Assembly (NCBI GenBank): GCA_020831635.1
Contig: JAFIGC010000023.1
Location: forward strand, 1 to 53,524
DNA from: Verrucomicrobiota bacterium
GTDB lineage: Bacteria; Verrucomicrobiota; Kiritimatiellia; SS1-B-03-39; UBA6053
DNA: 53,524 nt
Reading direction: 5' to 3'
Part shown: positions 52,658-53,524 of the stretch, piece after piece
Position numbering within the stretch: the first letter of the stretch is position 1
How the letters are laid out: the number at the start of each line of letters is the position of its first letter
Program-made: the position numbers and the translations under genes
The notes under the pieces: generated by a model
What the model was told of the DNA's origin: nothing
Databases searched by the model: none
What the model saw: only the letters and a program-made list of their open reading frames with translations

Positions 52658-52668
52658 AGGAGGAAAAG

Positions 52669-53451
52669 ATGCCTCACGAAAAGTTAATTGAAAAAGACAA
52701 GACCTATTTGGTCCGTAAGGGTCTCTTTCATGTGCAAAATGAAGTTGGCCTTGGTAAATCCGAAGAAGTTTATCATCAAGCATTGAAACGTTGGCTTTCG
52801 AAAAACGAGATTCCCTATGAAAGCAAGCCTCCACATACCTTGTTTGTCGGGAAAGACCCCGTGCATACTTTATATCCTGATTTTGTGCTTTGGGACAAAC
52901 TGGTGCTTGAGCTGAAATCGAGACCCCGTCGGTTTGTCGATAAAGATTGGGTGCAAATAACCAACTACCTGAAATTTCGAAACGAAAAACTGGGCTTACT
53001 GGTAAACATGGGGTTACAGCAAGTCGTGGTGGAAAGAGTCCTATGGCCAAATCCAGATTCCAAACTAGAGGAAAACTGGAAGGCTTGGCAAGATGCATCC
53101 TCTCAAACCCTTCCCCACATTCGGGCAGCATTTCTCCAACACTTTGCCGATCATCAAACGGGATATGGAGCCGAAATCAATCAGAAACTCTTTCTTCATC
53201 GCCTTCGAAATAAAAACCTCTCAGTCTGCTGCAACCCGATCGTTGATTGCTCTTACGACGGAACTCATATTGGGAAAAGCTCTTTGGATACTTGGATCGT
53301 TGAAGAAGAAGTCGTGATTTGCCAAACTTCTCTTTTCAATGACAATGATTTCAACAGGTTGAGAACAAGAAGTTTCATGAAAGATCTAAACCTGCCCAGA
53401 GGGCTATCCGTAAACTCTGGGAAGAAGCTTTCTCAAATAGAGGCCCACTAA
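52669..53451 (+). CDS. GxxExxY protein
   Basis: A 260-aa GxxExxY-family protein. The N-terminal motif GLGKSEEVYHQALKRWL (Gly, Glu, Tyr) and the following PD-(D/E)XK-like elements (YPDFVLWDKLVLELKSR with Asp and ExK) suggest a nuclease-type fold. Such genes occur near repeats in many genomes and their function is unknown. The start is ATG 52669 with AAGAGGAGG just before it. The reading frame is open upstream to an ATG at 52540 overlapping the arsC stop, but that part is the direct repeat and is probably not coding. Confidence 0.8.
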   Translation: MPHEKLIEKDKTYLVRKGLFHVQNEVGLGKSEEVYHQALKRWLSKNEIPYESKPPHTLFVGKDPVHTLYPDFVLWDKLVLELKSRPRRFVDKDWVQITNYLKFRNEKLGLLVNMGLQQVVVERVLWPNPDSKLEENWKAWQDASSQTLPHIRAAFLQHFADHQTGYGAEINQKLFLHRLRNKNLSVCCNPIVDCSYDGTHIGKSSLDTWIVEEEVVICQTSLFNDNDFNRLRTRSFMKDLNLPRGLSVNSGKKLSQIEAH

Positions 53452-53470
53452 CAATGATCTCCTCCCCCTC

Positions 53471-53524
53471 AACATCCGCAGGTCGGCGAAGCATCCGCAG
53501 GGCAAAACCTCCCCCCAACATCCG
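53471..53524. repeat. Inverted REP-like copy and start of a fourth copy at window end
   Basis: 53471-53503 is the inverse of the 52552 repeat with three mismatches in 33. The sequence AACATCCG at 53517-53524 restarts the same unit and is cut by the window edge. Confidence 0.75.

Overview
The window reads as chromosomal DNA of a free-living Gram-negative bacterium, most likely from the PVC superphylum (Verrucomicrobiota or Kiritimatiellota). That placement is an inference from gene content: HEAT-repeat and PEGA lipoproteins, an FHA-rich Tad locus, a two-TM ExbB/ExbD operon tied to heparinase-like enzymes, a RAYT transposase and a mevalonate-type HMG-CoA reductase. No ribosomal or phylogenetic marker other than dnaG is present. 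Lipoproteins, LysM, PBP1C and alpha-2-macroglobulin show a diderm envelope with peptidoglycan. Genes are tightly packed, ATGA stop/start overlaps are frequent, and no gene-free stretch exceeds 300 bases.

Layout. 1-244 holds a long imperfect hairpin. 245-4566 (minus) carries dnaG, a CvpA-like protein, a GYF/coiled-coil protein, a LysM lipoprotein and tRNA-Arg(TCT). 4621-16036 (minus) is a Tad/Flp pilus locus. In transcription order it has two small Flp-type pilins, TadE, TadG, a second TadE-like protein, an unknown secreted protein, CpaB, an FHA-TadA fusion ATPase, TadB, TadC, a membrane FHA protein and a five-PEGA lipoprotein. Five pilin/pseudopilin-type products share the tetrapeptide KSGQ at the expected prepilin processing site. 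No secretin, TadZ or prepilin peptidase is in the window. 16088-25711 (minus) is an envelope operon: ExbB, a TonB-position one-TM protein, ExbD, a HEAT lipoprotein, a small lipoprotein, a heparinase-like enzyme and an Nramp-related transporter. A second heparinase-like paralogue is transcribed divergently (25945-28581).

28791-31047 (minus) holds a coiled-coil lipoprotein and a DUF4143 ATPase. 31267-34147 (plus) is a three-gene operon with overlapping ends: type III polyketide synthase, flavin monooxygenase and SAM methyltransferase. This is a probable phenolic-lipid or quinone pathway. 34212-36839 holds a small membrane protein, ElbB, an AhpD-like protein and a small-protein/nucleotidyltransferase pair. 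36939-38082 is a YqjD/YqjE-type stress membrane cassette. 38109-39032 is a RAYT transposase fused to a DprA-like domain and interrupted by a GC-only tract. 39046-46403 (minus) is the pbpC/alpha-2-macroglobulin pair. 46532-47237 is a HEPN/MNT toxin-antitoxin pair.

47383-49448 (plus) encodes class I HMG-CoA reductase and type 2 isopentenyl diphosphate isomerase. 49500-52543 is an arsRDAC operon with a near-leaderless promoter/operator and no arsenite permease in view. The window ends with a GxxExxY protein flanked by REP-like repeats.

The least conventional parts are: (1) the ExbB/ExbD operon whose TonB slot holds a protein with a jelly-roll-like C-terminus beside heparinase-like enzymes; (2) palindromic DNA inserted in frame in the leader peptides of two Tad pseudopilins; (3) the RAYT-DprA-like fusion together with several dispersed palindromic repeats; (4) the type III PKS operon.
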